The position numbers and the translations under genes are program-made. Positions 27,101 to 36,951 of a DNA stretch of 64,000 nt are shown here, one piece after another. A model generated the notes under the pieces. The model saw nothing but the letters and a program-made list of their open reading frames with translations. It made no database searches and was not told the origin of the DNA. This DNA is from an uncultured Apibacter sp. (GTDB taxonomy: Bacteria > Bacteroidota > Bacteroidia > Flavobacteriales > Weeksellaceae), in assembly GCA_945280365.1 (NCBI GenBank), contig CALYQD010000006.1, positions 1-64,000 of the forward strand, in the 5' to 3' direction. The first letter of the stretch is position 1. Each line of letters begins with the position of its first letter.

Positions 27101-28189
27101 TTATATTGCAGGCTCTTGTTGACTCAAGCAATGAAAACTTCCTAGTCCCCATATTATATCCGTTGAATCAATCCCAATCACATTTCTATCAGGAAAACAT
27201 TTTTTTATAATGGTAAGTGCTATTTCGTCATTTTCGCAATTAAAAATAGGTACAATTACAGATTTATTGGCTATATAAAAATTAGCATATGAAGCTGGTA
27301 ATCGACATCCATCATAATAGACAGGTTCCGGCATAGGCAGTTCAATTACATTCAATGGGGTACCATCTAAAAGCTTCATTGCTTTCAATTGCTTTAAGTT
27401 ATGCTGCAATAATTCATAATTTTCATCGTCTTTATTAGTTTCTACCACAGCAAGAACTGTATTCTCGTTTACAAAACGAACAGTATCATCAATATGTCCA
27501 TCTGTGTCATCGCCAACAATTCCTTCATCAACCCAAAGAACTTGTTCTACTCCATAATAATTTTTCAGATATTCTTCTATTTCCTCTTGAGTTAGATGAG
27601 GATTTCTATTTATATTCAAAAGACAAGATGTTGACGTTAGAACGGTGCCTTTACCGTTAAATTCAACTGATCCTCCTTCCATAACTATTCCCGGATTAAA
27701 TATTGGCAATCTCTCCTCTTTTGCTATATGTAACGGTATTTCATTATCAAGATCGTAAGGAGGATATTTATTTCCCCAAGCATTATAATTCCAATTAACT
27801 AAAGCTTTTTTATGTTCTAATGAATTGGGATTTATTACAAATGCAGGTCCATGGTCGCGACACCAAGCATCATTGGTTGGGTGTATGTAAAAATTGATTT
27901 TATCAAGATCTGCATTCGTTTTCTCAATATACCCCATAGCAAACTCTTTCATTTCAATGCTAACAACATTTATATTAACCTCCTCTCCTTTTGAAAGTTC
28001 AGCTATAAACTTCGCATAGGGCTTATAAATTTTTTCAATTTTTCCTGGCCAGGATAATTCTTTATGTGGCCAAGATAACCATGTAGATTTATGCGGATAA
28101 AATTCCGCAGGAAAAAAAAATCCCAATTCCTTAGGTGTTTTATTTTTAAACTTTTGAGGTGTATATTTCATATAATCTTTACCTGACAT
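27101..28189 (-). CDS. aguA: Agmatine deiminase (PAD family)
   Basis: A 362-residue member of the porphyromonas-type peptidylarginine deiminase family. It converts agmatine to N-carbamoylputrescine on the route to putrescine. The catalytic cysteine is in GLGSFHCLSQQEP (Cys354). Also visible are NDAWCRDHGPAF (aspartate and histidine at the active site) and VGDDTDGHIDDTVRF. The length is that of AguA; a true peptidylarginine deiminase of this family would have a signal peptide, which is absent. The start could also be the internal Met7. Confidence 0.88.
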   Translation of the reverse strand: MSGKDYMKYTPQKFKNKTPKELGFFFPAEFYPHKSTWLSWPHKELSWPGKIEKIYKPYAKFIAELSKGEEVNINVVSIEMKEFAMGYIEKTNADLDKINFYIHPTNDAWCRDHGPAFVINPNSLEHKKALVNWNYNAWGNKYPPYDLDNEIPLHIAKEERLPIFNPGIVMEGGSVEFNGKGTVLTSTSCLLNINRNPHLTQEEIEEYLKNYYGVEQVLWVDEGIVGDDTDGHIDDTVRFVNENTVLAVVETNKDDENYELLQHNLKQLKAMKLLDGTPLNVIELPMPEPVYYDGCRLPASYANFYIANKSVIVPIFNCENDEIALTIIKKCFPDRNVIGIDSTDIIWGLGSFHCLSQQEPAI

Positions 28190-28222
28190 ATGTTACATGT
28201 TTAATTCTTTAAATATTTATTT

Positions 28223-28230
28223 CAAAATTA
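28223..28230 (-). promoter_or_regulatory. -7 promoter element of aguA
   Basis: The reverse strand reads TAATTTTG (TAnnTTTG), 33 bases before the aguA start. Confidence 0.45.
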
Positions 28231-28251
28231 CTCAAATAAAAAAAATTAATC

Positions 28252-28259
28252 TATTTTTG
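28252..28259 (+). promoter_or_regulatory. -7 promoter element of GtrA-like gene
   Basis: TATTTTTG fits TAnnTTTG, 23 bases before the GTG at 28283. It supports that unusual start codon. It is back to back with the aguA promoter. Confidence 0.45.
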
Positions 28260-28282
28260 TAAAAAATTTTAATAAATTATAA

Positions 28283-28741
28283 GTGATCACTTCCATAAAA
28301 AAGCACAAAAAACAATTGATTTTGTTTTTTATAGCAGGAGCTTTAAGTGCAGTAATTGAAATTTTATTTATGAAAATTTTATGTTCCCCTAATATGCTGC
28401 CTAGTTTTTTTTCTTTTGAAAATAAATCCAACGCATATCCATTATCCAATCTATTATCTACCGGCGCAGGTATTTTAAGTAATTATTTTTTTAGTATTCG
28501 CTATGTTTTTGAACGGGGCAAACATTCCAAAAAAAAGGAATTTATGCTTTTTATTTCACTTTCCATAATTACTATGTTTATGAGTTGGGGAGCTTTCGCA
28601 ATATTTCATTATTTTATACATAAACCTATTAACCTATATTTTTATACTATGGGTGATATTGTTTTCTGTAAAGCCGCTGCAATTTTTGCAATTTCTTTAA
28701 TAAACTATATTGCAAAAAAGAAATTAGTCTTTTCAAATTAA
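28283..28741 (+). CDS. GtrA-family membrane protein
   Basis: A 152-residue protein with four hydrophobic helices: LILFFIAGALSAVIEILFM, LLSTGAGILSNYFFSIRYVF, FISLSIITMFMSWGAFAIF and AAAIFAISLINYIAKKKLVF. This is the GtrA pattern, with the signature NYFFSxRYVF and NY...KKxLVF. GtrA proteins help move polyprenyl-linked sugars across the inner membrane for surface glycans. The start appears to be GTG at 28283, since no ATG precedes the first helix. Confidence 0.83.
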   Translation: MITSIKKHKKQLILFFIAGALSAVIEILFMKILCSPNMLPSFFSFENKSNAYPLSNLLSTGAGILSNYFFSIRYVFERGKHSKKKEFMLFISLSIITMFMSWGAFAIFHYFIHKPINLYFYTMGDIVFCKAAAIFAISLINYIAKKKLVFSN

Positions 28742-28938
28742 CAATTTGATTATAATATACGCTTATTTTTTCAAAAAAATACAGCTTTTATAAACTTTGA
28801 TAAGTTTATTAATTAAATTAAATGTTCTTTTACAAACATCTTTCACTAAGAAATAACATTAGATAATTATTCTGTCTCGCTATATGATTAAGGACTTCTA
28901 AGTTATATAAAATTAAATTTAATACATGCTTATTTTAC

Positions 28939-29880
28939 TTAGATTTCAATACTAAGCTTCACATTATCTTTATTAATTTCCAGCAAGGACTTCCCCCCCA
29001 TTATAATAGCACGTGTATCAAAAACATGACCACTCGGAAAACCAAATGCCATGGGGATATTATACTTTTGAAATCTGGAAGATATAACACTATAAGCTTC
29101 CTCATCATAGGGATCATTATAAAATTTATTCTCATCTTTAGAATCCATTTTAGTGAATGCCCCTACTAACAACCCTTTAATTTTATTGAGTACTCCCGCC
29201 CTTTTCATTCCAATTATCATTCTATCAATATGGTAATAGTTTTCATGCCAATCTTCAATAAATAATATTTTATCTTCAAAATGATCCAAAGATCGACTTC
29301 CCAATAAGCTATATAAAATCGATAAATTTCCTCCGGTAATAATTCCTTCAACTTTTCCTTCCTTATTAAATGAATGAGTATCAATTTCATAATGCAATAC
29401 ATTGCCTTTCAATGCTTCAATCATTGTTGTATAGGTCTCTTCTGAATGACCTTCGGGCAAGGGTTTGCATACTGTAGCATGTAACGTGGGAATACCTCTC
29501 CTGTTAAAATGCTGATGAAAGACCGTATTATCTGAATATCCTATTAACCATTTAGGATTTTCTTTAAATTTATTTAATTTTAAAAAATCAACTATTTGTA
29601 CTCCTCCATATCCACCTCTTGCAAACCATATCGCCTTTGCTGTAGGATGATCCAGTGCCCATTGTAAATCCTCCAATCTTTCTTTAACTGTACCTGAATA
29701 ATTATATCCAAAGTAATAATGATTAAATGTATTTTTACCTATTTCATAGTTCCATCCTTGTGCGCTAATTAAATCTATTGCCGATTGAATATCTTCTTTT
29801 TTTACTGTTCCTGCCGGAGCTACAATTAATAATGTATCTCCCTCATTTATTGATTTCATAAATCTATGATATATATGCAT
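28939..29880 (-). CDS. ldcA: S66 LD-carboxypeptidase
   Basis: A 313-residue cytosolic serine peptidase of the LdcA/MccF family, which removes the terminal D-alanine of murein tetrapeptides during recycling. The nucleophilic serine is in WLIGYSDNTVF, the glutamate in ILFIEDW and the histidine in FGFPSGHVFD. APAGTVKKEDI and WFARGGYGG are family blocks. The ATG for Met8 (MKSINEGD) may be the real start, because MHIYHRF is outside the fold. MccF-type immunity activity is a minor alternative. Confidence 0.88.
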   Translation of the reverse strand: MHIYHRFMKSINEGDTLLIVAPAGTVKKEDIQSAIDLISAQGWNYEIGKNTFNHYYFGYNYSGTVKERLEDLQWALDHPTAKAIWFARGGYGGVQIVDFLKLNKFKENPKWLIGYSDNTVFHQHFNRRGIPTLHATVCKPLPEGHSEETYTTMIEALKGNVLHYEIDTHSFNKEGKVEGIITGGNLSILYSLLGSRSLDHFEDKILFIEDWHENYYHIDRMIIGMKRAGVLNKIKGLLVGAFTKMDSKDENKFYNDPYDEEAYSVISSRFQKYNIPMAFGFPSGHVFDTRAIIMGGKSLLEINKDNVKLSIEI

Positions 29881-29954
29881 GGCTCTTCTTTAAATTTAAA
29901 CGTATTTCCAACACTTACTTGATTATTATAGGTTTAAATACAAAATGCATGCAT

Positions 29955-30404
29955 TTATTGTTTATTATTAATAAGAAGTGAACTAAACCATTGTAAGAGA
30001 ATTCTATTTTCTTCATGGGATAAATTAGCTTCTTTATGCATCATTATATAACTGGACAATGGCATTGATTTATTTTCAATTACCCTATGTAATGCTGAGT
30101 TTATATGTTCTTTTTGATACTGATTATAATTACCATATTCTGAAAAATTAACATATTCTTTACCTTGATTGATATGTTCTTTAATATACCAAGAAATAGG
30201 AGCAATATTCGCATACCCAGGATAATTTATTTCATTAGAATGACAATCATAACATGCTTTTTTCAAAATCGCTTTCACTTCAGAAGGTGCCTTAGTAATA
30301 TAAGTATAATCCATTTCTTTTTTTACTGGAGGATTATCTTTATTTATTCGAATAAATTGTATTATAAAAAAAACTATGATAGCATATATTAAAATTTTTT
30401 TCAT
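29955..30404 (-). CDS. Haem-binding domain protein
   Basis: A 149-residue protein with an N-terminal membrane anchor (IYAIIVFFIIQFI) and one c-type haem motif, CYDCHSNE (CxxCH), near residue 53. The C-terminal part (PISWYIKEHINQGKEYVNFS, KSMPLSSYIMMHKEANLS) is typical of the small Bacteroidetes haem-binding domain family. It should face the periplasm as a one-haem electron carrier. The partner is unknown. The signal segment suggests anchoring rather than release. Confidence 0.85.
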   Translation of the reverse strand: MKKILIYAIIVFFIIQFIRINKDNPPVKKEMDYTYITKAPSEVKAILKKACYDCHSNEINYPGYANIAPISWYIKEHINQGKEYVNFSEYGNYNQYQKEHINSALHRVIENKSMPLSSYIMMHKEANLSHEENRILLQWFSSLLINNKQ

Positions 30405-30439
30405 GTGTATTTAGTCAATAAAATAAGAAATTTCTTAAA

Positions 30440-32059
30440 TTATAGTATCCATACCTCATTTATATTCCATAATGGTCTAACATCTATCATATTTGGATAT
30501 AAATAAGTGGGTTCAGCCGGTTTAAAAATATCGACATCTGCCTTATCCCAAACACCGTTGTTATTTTCATCAACCAAAATGCGAATCAAATATTTACCTG
30601 GATTCAAATTTTGAAAAGTAAAAGTATCCTCTGAACCATATATATTTTCCAGAATATCATATTTTTCATTTAAAAGTTGAAAGAAAAATTTTGAGCTTGG
30701 TTTATTTTTTAATTGAATTTTTAAATTTCCAAATTCATTCTGTCTTTTAGTTTTAATAATATATGATAACGTATCCTTGTTTTTTTGATCTAGAAAATCT
30801 TTACATGCACCATCTTTCAAGGTAACTTTATATTCTGTGTCGTAAGAAACCGGAAATTTAATGATAAGTTGTTTAGCGTTTAGAGAGTCTATTTGTGAAC
30901 TAAAATCTATAGGTTGTTTATTTTTAGATACTTCTATTTTATTTTTATCGATTAACTTAATAAAATTAGACGATTTTAACGTTAAATATGAGGAGGTAGG
31001 TGTAATTTCTTTTTCAACAGGTGACAAAGCTAGATCTGATTTCAGCGTATTATCGTATAATAGATTAATCGTATCAGCTTTTTGATTATTTTTTAATAAT
31101 AATTTTACTCTAAACTTCTTTTCTGTTTTCTTTATTTCATTACTATTAAAATAGAAATACAAACTATCAGAGAAAGGTTGGTGCTGTACTTTATAGGAAG
31201 TTATTGACGGATCTATAGGAGTCAATGATAACTTATCGGGATTTCCTTTTAATTTCACTTTTATAGAGCCTTGCCCATCTTGTTCAGCTCCTAAAACTTT
31301 ATATACTTCTTTTGCCGGAGAGAGAACAATATCGTATCTCATATCCTTCCCCGGAGAAATATATTCAGGATAAAACCCAATAATTTCCTTTTCGGTATCG
31401 GGAATTAGATTAGAATTTAAATCATTAAAGGCTAACAATCGAAATTTACCTTCATGAAGATGATCCAATTTAAAATTTCCTAAAGAATCAACTCTTGATA
31501 TATAATAAGGCTTATTTTTTAAATTAATTGAATCTTTACCTGATTTATCTTTATCAACTTTATATAATGAAATTATAATTGGTTCTACCAGCTCTCTTTT
31601 TAAACTTTGTTTAACATTTCCGTTAACTTGAAGACTGTCAATTTTATCTCCTGTTGAAAAAGTGAAAGAAAAGTTATCTAATTTATTTCCTTCGTTATTA
31701 TCTTGAATGCTTGATCCGAAATTTATAGTATATGTCGTATTCTCCAATAAAGGCTCAAAAAAACGAACGGTGACATATTTTCTTGCTGTGCTTAATGGTG
31801 TTATAGAGGGAGTAATTCTGGGAGATGGAGATATGATCACTTGTTGTGCTATATCTTTAAGTAGTACATATTCATCGAAATTTACAACAATTTCTTTAAT
31901 TGCTGGATTAACACGGGTCGCTAAGGTATCGGGCTTTGAGCTTATAAATTTAGGAGGGGTAATATCTTTCGCTCCTCCACTTGGTGAGCCTACCCTTGCA
32001 CATGAAACTATTAGGCTGCTTAGTACTAAAAATTTAATTATTTTATACATATAAAACAA
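30440..32059 (-). CDS. Ig-like domain lipoprotein
   Basis: A 539-residue protein with lipobox LIVSC (Cys20), then ARVGSPSGGAKDITPP, the start of a family conserved in Bacteroidetes. Residues ~35-135 form a bacterial Ig-like (Big_5) domain: PKFISSKPDTLATRV, NFDEYVLLKD, YTINFGSSIQDNNEGN. Later there is a second beta-sandwich and, near the end, FQNLNPGKYLIRILVDENNN, a carboxypeptidase-regulatory-like fold. It is probably on the periplasmic or outer face of the outer membrane. Function unknown. Confidence 0.8.
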   Translation of the reverse strand: MFYMYKIIKFLVLSSLIVSCARVGSPSGGAKDITPPKFISSKPDTLATRVNPAIKEIVVNFDEYVLLKDIAQQVIISPSPRITPSITPLSTARKYVTVRFFEPLLENTTYTINFGSSIQDNNEGNKLDNFSFTFSTGDKIDSLQVNGNVKQSLKRELVEPIIISLYKVDKDKSGKDSINLKNKPYYISRVDSLGNFKLDHLHEGKFRLLAFNDLNSNLIPDTEKEIIGFYPEYISPGKDMRYDIVLSPAKEVYKVLGAEQDGQGSIKVKLKGNPDKLSLTPIDPSITSYKVQHQPFSDSLYFYFNSNEIKKTEKKFRVKLLLKNNQKADTINLLYDNTLKSDLALSPVEKEITPTSSYLTLKSSNFIKLIDKNKIEVSKNKQPIDFSSQIDSLNAKQLIIKFPVSYDTEYKVTLKDGACKDFLDQKNKDTLSYIIKTKRQNEFGNLKIQLKNKPSSKFFFQLLNEKYDILENIYGSEDTFTFQNLNPGKYLIRILVDENNNGVWDKADVDIFKPAEPTYLYPNMIDVRPLWNINEVWIL

Positions 32060-32290
32060 AGTTTAGTATAGTGTTTACAAATATACTTATTGTAACCATT
32101 CTATTAGTTATTTCTTATTTTATCTTCATCTTATTTCCCGTTTATTATTGATTAAAGTAATCAAGATAGCAGTAATGAAAAAGATAATTATAAATTGATA
32201 TTAGGTTTTCTACTGTATTTCATCATTTAGATTTTATTCATGGAATAATTATTTAATTTATTTTACAGCTACGTTTATAATATATAAAAA

Positions 32291-33415
32291 TTATTCCATT
32301 TTAAAATCCTTTCCATAAATTGGATTTTCTTCTTCAAAAAGAGACGGATATTGATTTTTATAAAAGCTGACAATCATTTTTGAAACATTATTATAAGCAA
32401 TAATTCCTTCTTTTTGCGAATTTGATTTAAGATAAATATTATTGATATATGAAAATACATCAGATCCTCCCCTCGACATTCTTAAATAATATTTTTTTTC
32501 TTTCTCTCGGTCCATTTTCATTCCTTCGGAATAATTTTTTATAATTATATGTACATAGGCAGAATCATTCACGTATATTTCTCTCAATAAATAGTTTAGA
32601 GCTTTGTATTTAACACTATATTGAAAATCTTTATTAAGAGAAGACTCTCCCATATAAAAGGCGTAAAAATTAGCTTCGTCCTCCCTTGCTACTCCTGCCT
32701 GATGTCCCATTTCATGTGCTATAGTAAAGGGAACTGATGTATCTGGAATTCCTTTTGCTACCTGTGCTTCTCCGGTAAATGGGTTATAATAACCTAATAT
32801 ACCTAACTTATTCATAATGGGATTGAATAAAGATACTTTTACATTTTCTTTTTGTCTGGATATTCCATAAAAAGCATTTTGTTCTAGATTAATTTCTCTA
32901 ATCATTTTGTAACGATCTACAGTAAATTCTCCCTTTTTATTATTGGATACTTCTTCTTTTAACTTCAAACATTCATTAAATAAATGTTTCGCAACTATTT
33001 TATAATCGTTTAAAAAAAATTTTTCTTGAGGATTTTCAAATTGTATAAAGGTTTTAAAATTATATAATAGGCCAAAGGAAAACATAAACCATCCATACAA
33101 AATGTTTAAAAGAAACAAAATTTTAATAAAATAAGAGGTTATTTTATCCTTCCTTTTTTTAATAAAATTTATGAATGCAAGTAGAAGCCAAATTATGATA
33201 AGCGCCGACAAAAAAATATACAAATAATCTCCTATAGAAAAAGATGTGATTCCAAAAATTGTATTTAATATATGCTTAACTTTTATGACAAAATGAAAAT
33301 ACCAACTATTAGTTGATTTTAAACTCATTTTCAACACTTGAAATAGGAAAAATTGTAATAAAAGTGAAGACAATAAACCGCTTATACTTACTTTTATTTT
33401 TTTTTTAACTAACAT
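32291..33415 (-). CDS. DUF3810 membrane protein with HExxH
   Basis: A 374-residue protein with two to three transmembrane helices in the first 110 residues and a soluble domain with AHEMGHQAGVAREDEANFYA near residue 235. This is an HExxH zinc motif with a downstream glutamate, as in gluzincin metallopeptidases. The family is DUF3810, common in Bacteroidetes, and probably a membrane protease, although no substrate is known. It is two bases from the upstream permease gene and in the same operon. Confidence 0.83.
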   Translation of the reverse strand: MLVKKKIKVSISGLLSSLLLQFFLFQVLKMSLKSTNSWYFHFVIKVKHILNTIFGITSFSIGDYLYIFLSALIIIWLLLAFINFIKKRKDKITSYFIKILFLLNILYGWFMFSFGLLYNFKTFIQFENPQEKFFLNDYKIVAKHLFNECLKLKEEVSNNKKGEFTVDRYKMIREINLEQNAFYGISRQKENVKVSLFNPIMNKLGILGYYNPFTGEAQVAKGIPDTSVPFTIAHEMGHQAGVAREDEANFYAFYMGESSLNKDFQYSVKYKALNYLLREIYVNDSAYVHIIIKNYSEGMKMDREKEKKYYLRMSRGGSDVFSYINNIYLKSNSQKEGIIAYNNVSKMIVSFYKNQYPSLFEEENPIYGKDFKME

Positions 33416-33417
33416 GT

Positions 33418-34665
33418 TTATTGAAATTTTATAGATCTTATTGGAGTCATTTTAGAAATTATAAAGGAAGGTAACAACAATACGACTCCACTGATGACTA
33501 AGGTTGCCAAAGAAATTAAAAAAATATAACTGAAGTTTATATAAACAGGCACAGAGCTTACATAATAATTATCCGGATCTAACTTTACAACCTCAAAATA
33601 TTTTTGAATATATAGCAATGCAATAGCAATACAATTTCCTATCAGTAAACCGGGAATCATAATAAAAAGAGTATAATTTATAAATATACTTCTAATCTGT
33701 TTGTTGGAAGCTCCCAGGGTTTTCAACATTCCTATAGAATTTGTTCGCTCAATAATTAAGATAAGTAACACCATTATTATATTGATACCAACAACTATCA
33801 TCATTATAGACATAATAATAAATATGTTTGTGTCAAAAATTCGAATCCAATCATTTATCTGCGAAAAGGTAGTTGTAGCCTTTTCTGCATAATTATTAAA
33901 TCCGGCACATTCCTCTATTTCAGGAAAAACATGATCCAAATCCTCAATATCTTTAGTAAAAATATCATATCCTCCAATATCTTCAGGATTCCAATGATTT
34001 AATTTCTGTATATGTTGTATGTCTCCTATTAAAAAAACATCATCAATTTGCTTAATATCCGTTCTAAAAATACCTTTTACAATAAAACGTCTATATATTG
34101 GAGTTGTATTTTCTCTTACGAAAAACATTACAAAAGAAGAATCAATATCAAGTTTCATTTCTTTTGCTATTTTTTCAGACAATATTACATCATTACTTAT
34201 TGAATCTTTAGAATAGTTAGGAATATCTCCTTTAATCATAAATTCTTTAAATCGATTTCGATCAAAATCATCTGAAACTCCTTTTAATATTACTCCGGCA
34301 AAACTTGATTCCGTCCTAATAACTCCACTTCTTGTAGCATATGCTTGAACGTTGGAAACATCGGGATCTTCCTTTATTTTCTGTAATAAAACATTACTTT
34401 TATTTAATTTTGAACTATTAAAGGAATTGTTACTGTCGTAACTTCTAATAGTTACATGGCCGTTAAAATCGGCCATTTTTTGTTTAATTGCTTTTTTTGA
34501 GCCAAATCCTATAGCCATTGTTATAACAGAAACAATAATTCCTATGGCTATAGCTGTTTGACCTATACGAATTATAGTTTGAGATAGGTTGTTTTTATTG
34601 CTTTTAGATAAAGCAATTTTCTTAGATATAAACCAGGTAAAGTTCAACTCGAATATTTTTTTCAA
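33418..34665 (-). CDS. FtsX/LolE-type ABC permease
   Basis: A 415-residue protein with one N-terminal helix (IAIGIIVSVITMAIGFG), a large periplasmic MacB-like domain to about residue 265, and three C-terminal helices (NIFIIMSIMMIVVGINIIMV onward) with TNSIGMLKTLGASNKQIR. That is the LolC/LolE layout, used to extract lipoproteins from the inner membrane. The ATPase LolD is not adjacent, so it must be encoded elsewhere. Family knowledge leaves MacB- or FtsX-like roles open. Confidence 0.8.
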   Translation of the reverse strand: MKKIFELNFTWFISKKIALSKSNKNNLSQTIIRIGQTAIAIGIIVSVITMAIGFGSKKAIKQKMADFNGHVTIRSYDSNNSFNSSKLNKSNVLLQKIKEDPDVSNVQAYATRSGVIRTESSFAGVILKGVSDDFDRNRFKEFMIKGDIPNYSKDSISNDVILSEKIAKEMKLDIDSSFVMFFVRENTTPIYRRFIVKGIFRTDIKQIDDVFLIGDIQHIQKLNHWNPEDIGGYDIFTKDIEDLDHVFPEIEECAGFNNYAEKATTTFSQINDWIRIFDTNIFIIMSIMMIVVGINIIMVLLILIIERTNSIGMLKTLGASNKQIRSIFINYTLFIMIPGLLIGNCIAIALLYIQKYFEVVKLDPDNYYVSSVPVYINFSYIFLISLATLVISGVVLLLPSFIISKMTPIRSIKFQ

Positions 34666-34982
34666 ATATACTCAATTGTTTATTATTATTACCTTTTTTA
34701 CTCTATTTGATTATTTTTGAGAGCATTATATAATGCATTATTATTTTTTGATTATAAGAAATATTTCACACCTAGTGCCAACCTTACAATCGCCCTTAAA
34801 AATTTTAATTAATTATCTTATAAATTTTTATTATTGTAATAATATAATTTCAAAAAATATATTTTACATATTCTAATCTCAAAAATATACTATATATTTA
34901 ATTATCTATAAATAATTTAAATTAATTATCAACAAATACTCCTATAATTAGCTAAATTAGATTCGTTTGAATAAAAAAATAA
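34666..34982. other. AT-rich intergenic region
   Basis: About 317 bases with no open frame and no hairpin with a T-run. It contains the upstream region of the permease gene and the tail region of the DUF2461 gene. I see nothing else in it. Confidence 0.45.
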
Positions 34983-35636
34983 TCAATCGCGAGCAAATTC
35001 CTCAAGGTATTCATAGAAGGGTTGCATTAATGTATAGATATGTGTAGCATATGCTATAAAATCATTACTAAATAATTTTTCATGAGGTAGATTTTTGATA
35101 ACGTAAAAATTCTTTAATTTTAAATATTCGGCAGCAGGACTATCCTTATCAAAACCGTTAGGAACCCTTTTTAGCTTCGTATCATCTTGTGACAAATCCC
35201 CTATTTCTTTTTTAAATGTTTTTTCAGAAATGATATTTTGAAAGGACTCATAGTCTTCATAGATTCCTTTTCGTATATTTTTTAGCTGGCTAGATGTTAG
35301 ATCATAATACCCACAGGTCAGAAAACTATTTCCCGGCTGGATATGTATATAATAACCGCAACCCTTTTTTTCATTAAAAACTGCACCAAAGTGAGTTTTA
35401 TAAGGTGTTTTATCTTTAGAAAATCGAATATCTCTATAAATTCTAAATATGCACTTTTTGGGATTTAAATATTTTATTTGTAGATCTATTTGAGCCATTG
35501 ATTGAATAAGCTCAGATACTAAATGCTCAAAATCATTACGAGAATTTTCATACCAACTTTTATTTTCTGCAAACCATTCCCTATTATTATTTTTTTTTAA
35601 TTCCGATAAGAAATTTAAAGTTTCTTTTTGTAACAT
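34983..35636 (-). CDS. DUF2461-family protein
   Basis: A 217-residue soluble protein with family blocks LKKNNNREWFAENKSWYENS, FRIYRDIRFSKDKTPYKTHF (near residue 65) and GYYIHIQPGNSFLTCGYY. This is the DUF2461 family (also TIGR02453), widespread in Bacteroidetes and of unknown function. It stands between genes that do not share its pathway. Confidence 0.83.
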   Translation of the reverse strand: MLQKETLNFLSELKKNNNREWFAENKSWYENSRNDFEHLVSELIQSMAQIDLQIKYLNPKKCIFRIYRDIRFSKDKTPYKTHFGAVFNEKKGCGYYIHIQPGNSFLTCGYYDLTSSQLKNIRKGIYEDYESFQNIISEKTFKKEIGDLSQDDTKLKRVPNGFDKDSPAAEYLKLKNFYVIKNLPHEKLFSNDFIAYATHIYTLMQPFYEYLEEFARD

Positions 35637-35708
35637 AATATTCTTATTTACTAATGTTATAAATATAGAGTTTTACCTTATATTTAATTTTAATTTATGA
35701 TATATATT

Positions 35709-36770
35709 CTATTTATTTGCGTACCAATATTGATTCATCATATTAAATAATAAATCCTGATAAGCCCATCCTATGCTTTGAGCTGCAATACCCGTAAGGT
35801 TTATCTGGTTTTTTCTATGTGGTCTAACATTTCCTGTCATATTTGGCTTCATATTTAAATCAAATAAATAATAATCACTATTTTCATCTGATCGGCAGTC
35901 TATTCTAATAGGAGCTTTAGCTTTTACTAAAGATGCAGCTTTTTCACAATGAGAAAATAACTCTTTAATTTTTTTATTCTTAATCTCATCTTTATTTAAA
36001 ACTTCACTATTTTTCACCACAGCAACTGTTCCATTATAGGGGGCAATTCCATTGATATGATTAAATCTTCTAACCGGAGGAAGACTCCAATAATCTGACA
36101 TAATTTTATATTGGTTACCAAATCTATATTTTCCTGGAGGCATTACAGTAATCGTTAATTCCTTCCCAGATAAATATTTTTCAATGTAAAACGAATGATC
36201 TTCTGAATATGTTTTCTGATTTTGTTGGAGACATTCGCATAATTCTTTACCGGAATTTATTTTTATCACTCCCTGACTTCCCCTACCTCGAACCGGTTTC
36301 AATAATATGGGATATGAAAAATTAAAATTTAAGTTTATTTTTTTCACCTCGTTTAATAATAAAAAATCGGGAACAGGTATTCCATTATCTTTTAGTAATT
36401 CATTAGTGATAATTTTATTATCATACCTATCAACTCTATTAGGACACTGACCAATAAAACCTATATTTTTAGAAAAAAATTTTTCAATTGGATGTCCCTT
36501 ATATAATACTGTATTCAGCCATAGCAACTCTGCTCCTTTATTAATAGCATGATTTATACCTTCTTCGGTATCCGGAAATACCCAATCCATATCAACAGTA
36601 ATATTAGGAAATTTTACCGGAGTTATAATGGGAAAGGAATCTTTATATAAAGCAAAAGCTATATCTGCTCCACTGTCTGAATATCCGCCAGGTTTCATCG
36701 GCTTATAAATTCCATCCACTAATGGAGGATTATTTGCCTGATATAAGATGGCTATTTTTAAATTTTTCAT
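35709..36770 (-). CDS. ATP-grasp ligase-like protein
   Basis: A 353-residue protein with the ATP-grasp layout of D-Ala-D-Ala-ligase and carbamoyl-phosphate-synthase relatives. It has an N-terminal Rossmann-like part (FIGQCPNRVDRYDNKIITNE), the nucleotide lid PILLKPVRGRGSQGVIKINS, YIEKYLSGKELTITVMPPG and the Mg-binding end YLFDLNMKPNMTGN. ATP-grasp enzymes join a carboxylate to an amine or thiol via an acyl-phosphate. The substrate is not evident, and no biosynthetic neighbours give a hint. Confidence 0.75.
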   Translation of the reverse strand: MKNLKIAILYQANNPPLVDGIYKPMKPGGYSDSGADIAFALYKDSFPIITPVKFPNITVDMDWVFPDTEEGINHAINKGAELLWLNTVLYKGHPIEKFFSKNIGFIGQCPNRVDRYDNKIITNELLKDNGIPVPDFLLLNEVKKINLNFNFSYPILLKPVRGRGSQGVIKINSGKELCECLQQNQKTYSEDHSFYIEKYLSGKELTITVMPPGKYRFGNQYKIMSDYWSLPPVRRFNHINGIAPYNGTVAVVKNSEVLNKDEIKNKKIKELFSHCEKAASLVKAKAPIRIDCRSDENSDYYLFDLNMKPNMTGNVRPHRKNQINLTGIAAQSIGWAYQDLLFNMMNQYWYANK

Positions 36771-36907
36771 AATTATCTCTATTCATATTTTATTTGATTT
36801 TTAGAATTTTTCACATAGAACTCTAAATTTTAAAATATTTTTTTCATATAGATATCATTCTACATTAATATAGATATAATTGTCATTAAAAATATTGTAA
36901 AATATAA

Positions 36908-36938
36908 AAAAATCCTGAATCTAATTATCCAGGATTTT
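36908..36938 (-). terminator. Intrinsic terminator of guaA
   Basis: Arms aaaatcctg and caggatttt with a 12-base loop, then a T-run on the reverse strand. It starts 14 bases after the guaA stop. Confidence 0.7.
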
Positions 36939-36951
36939 ATATTAATAATTC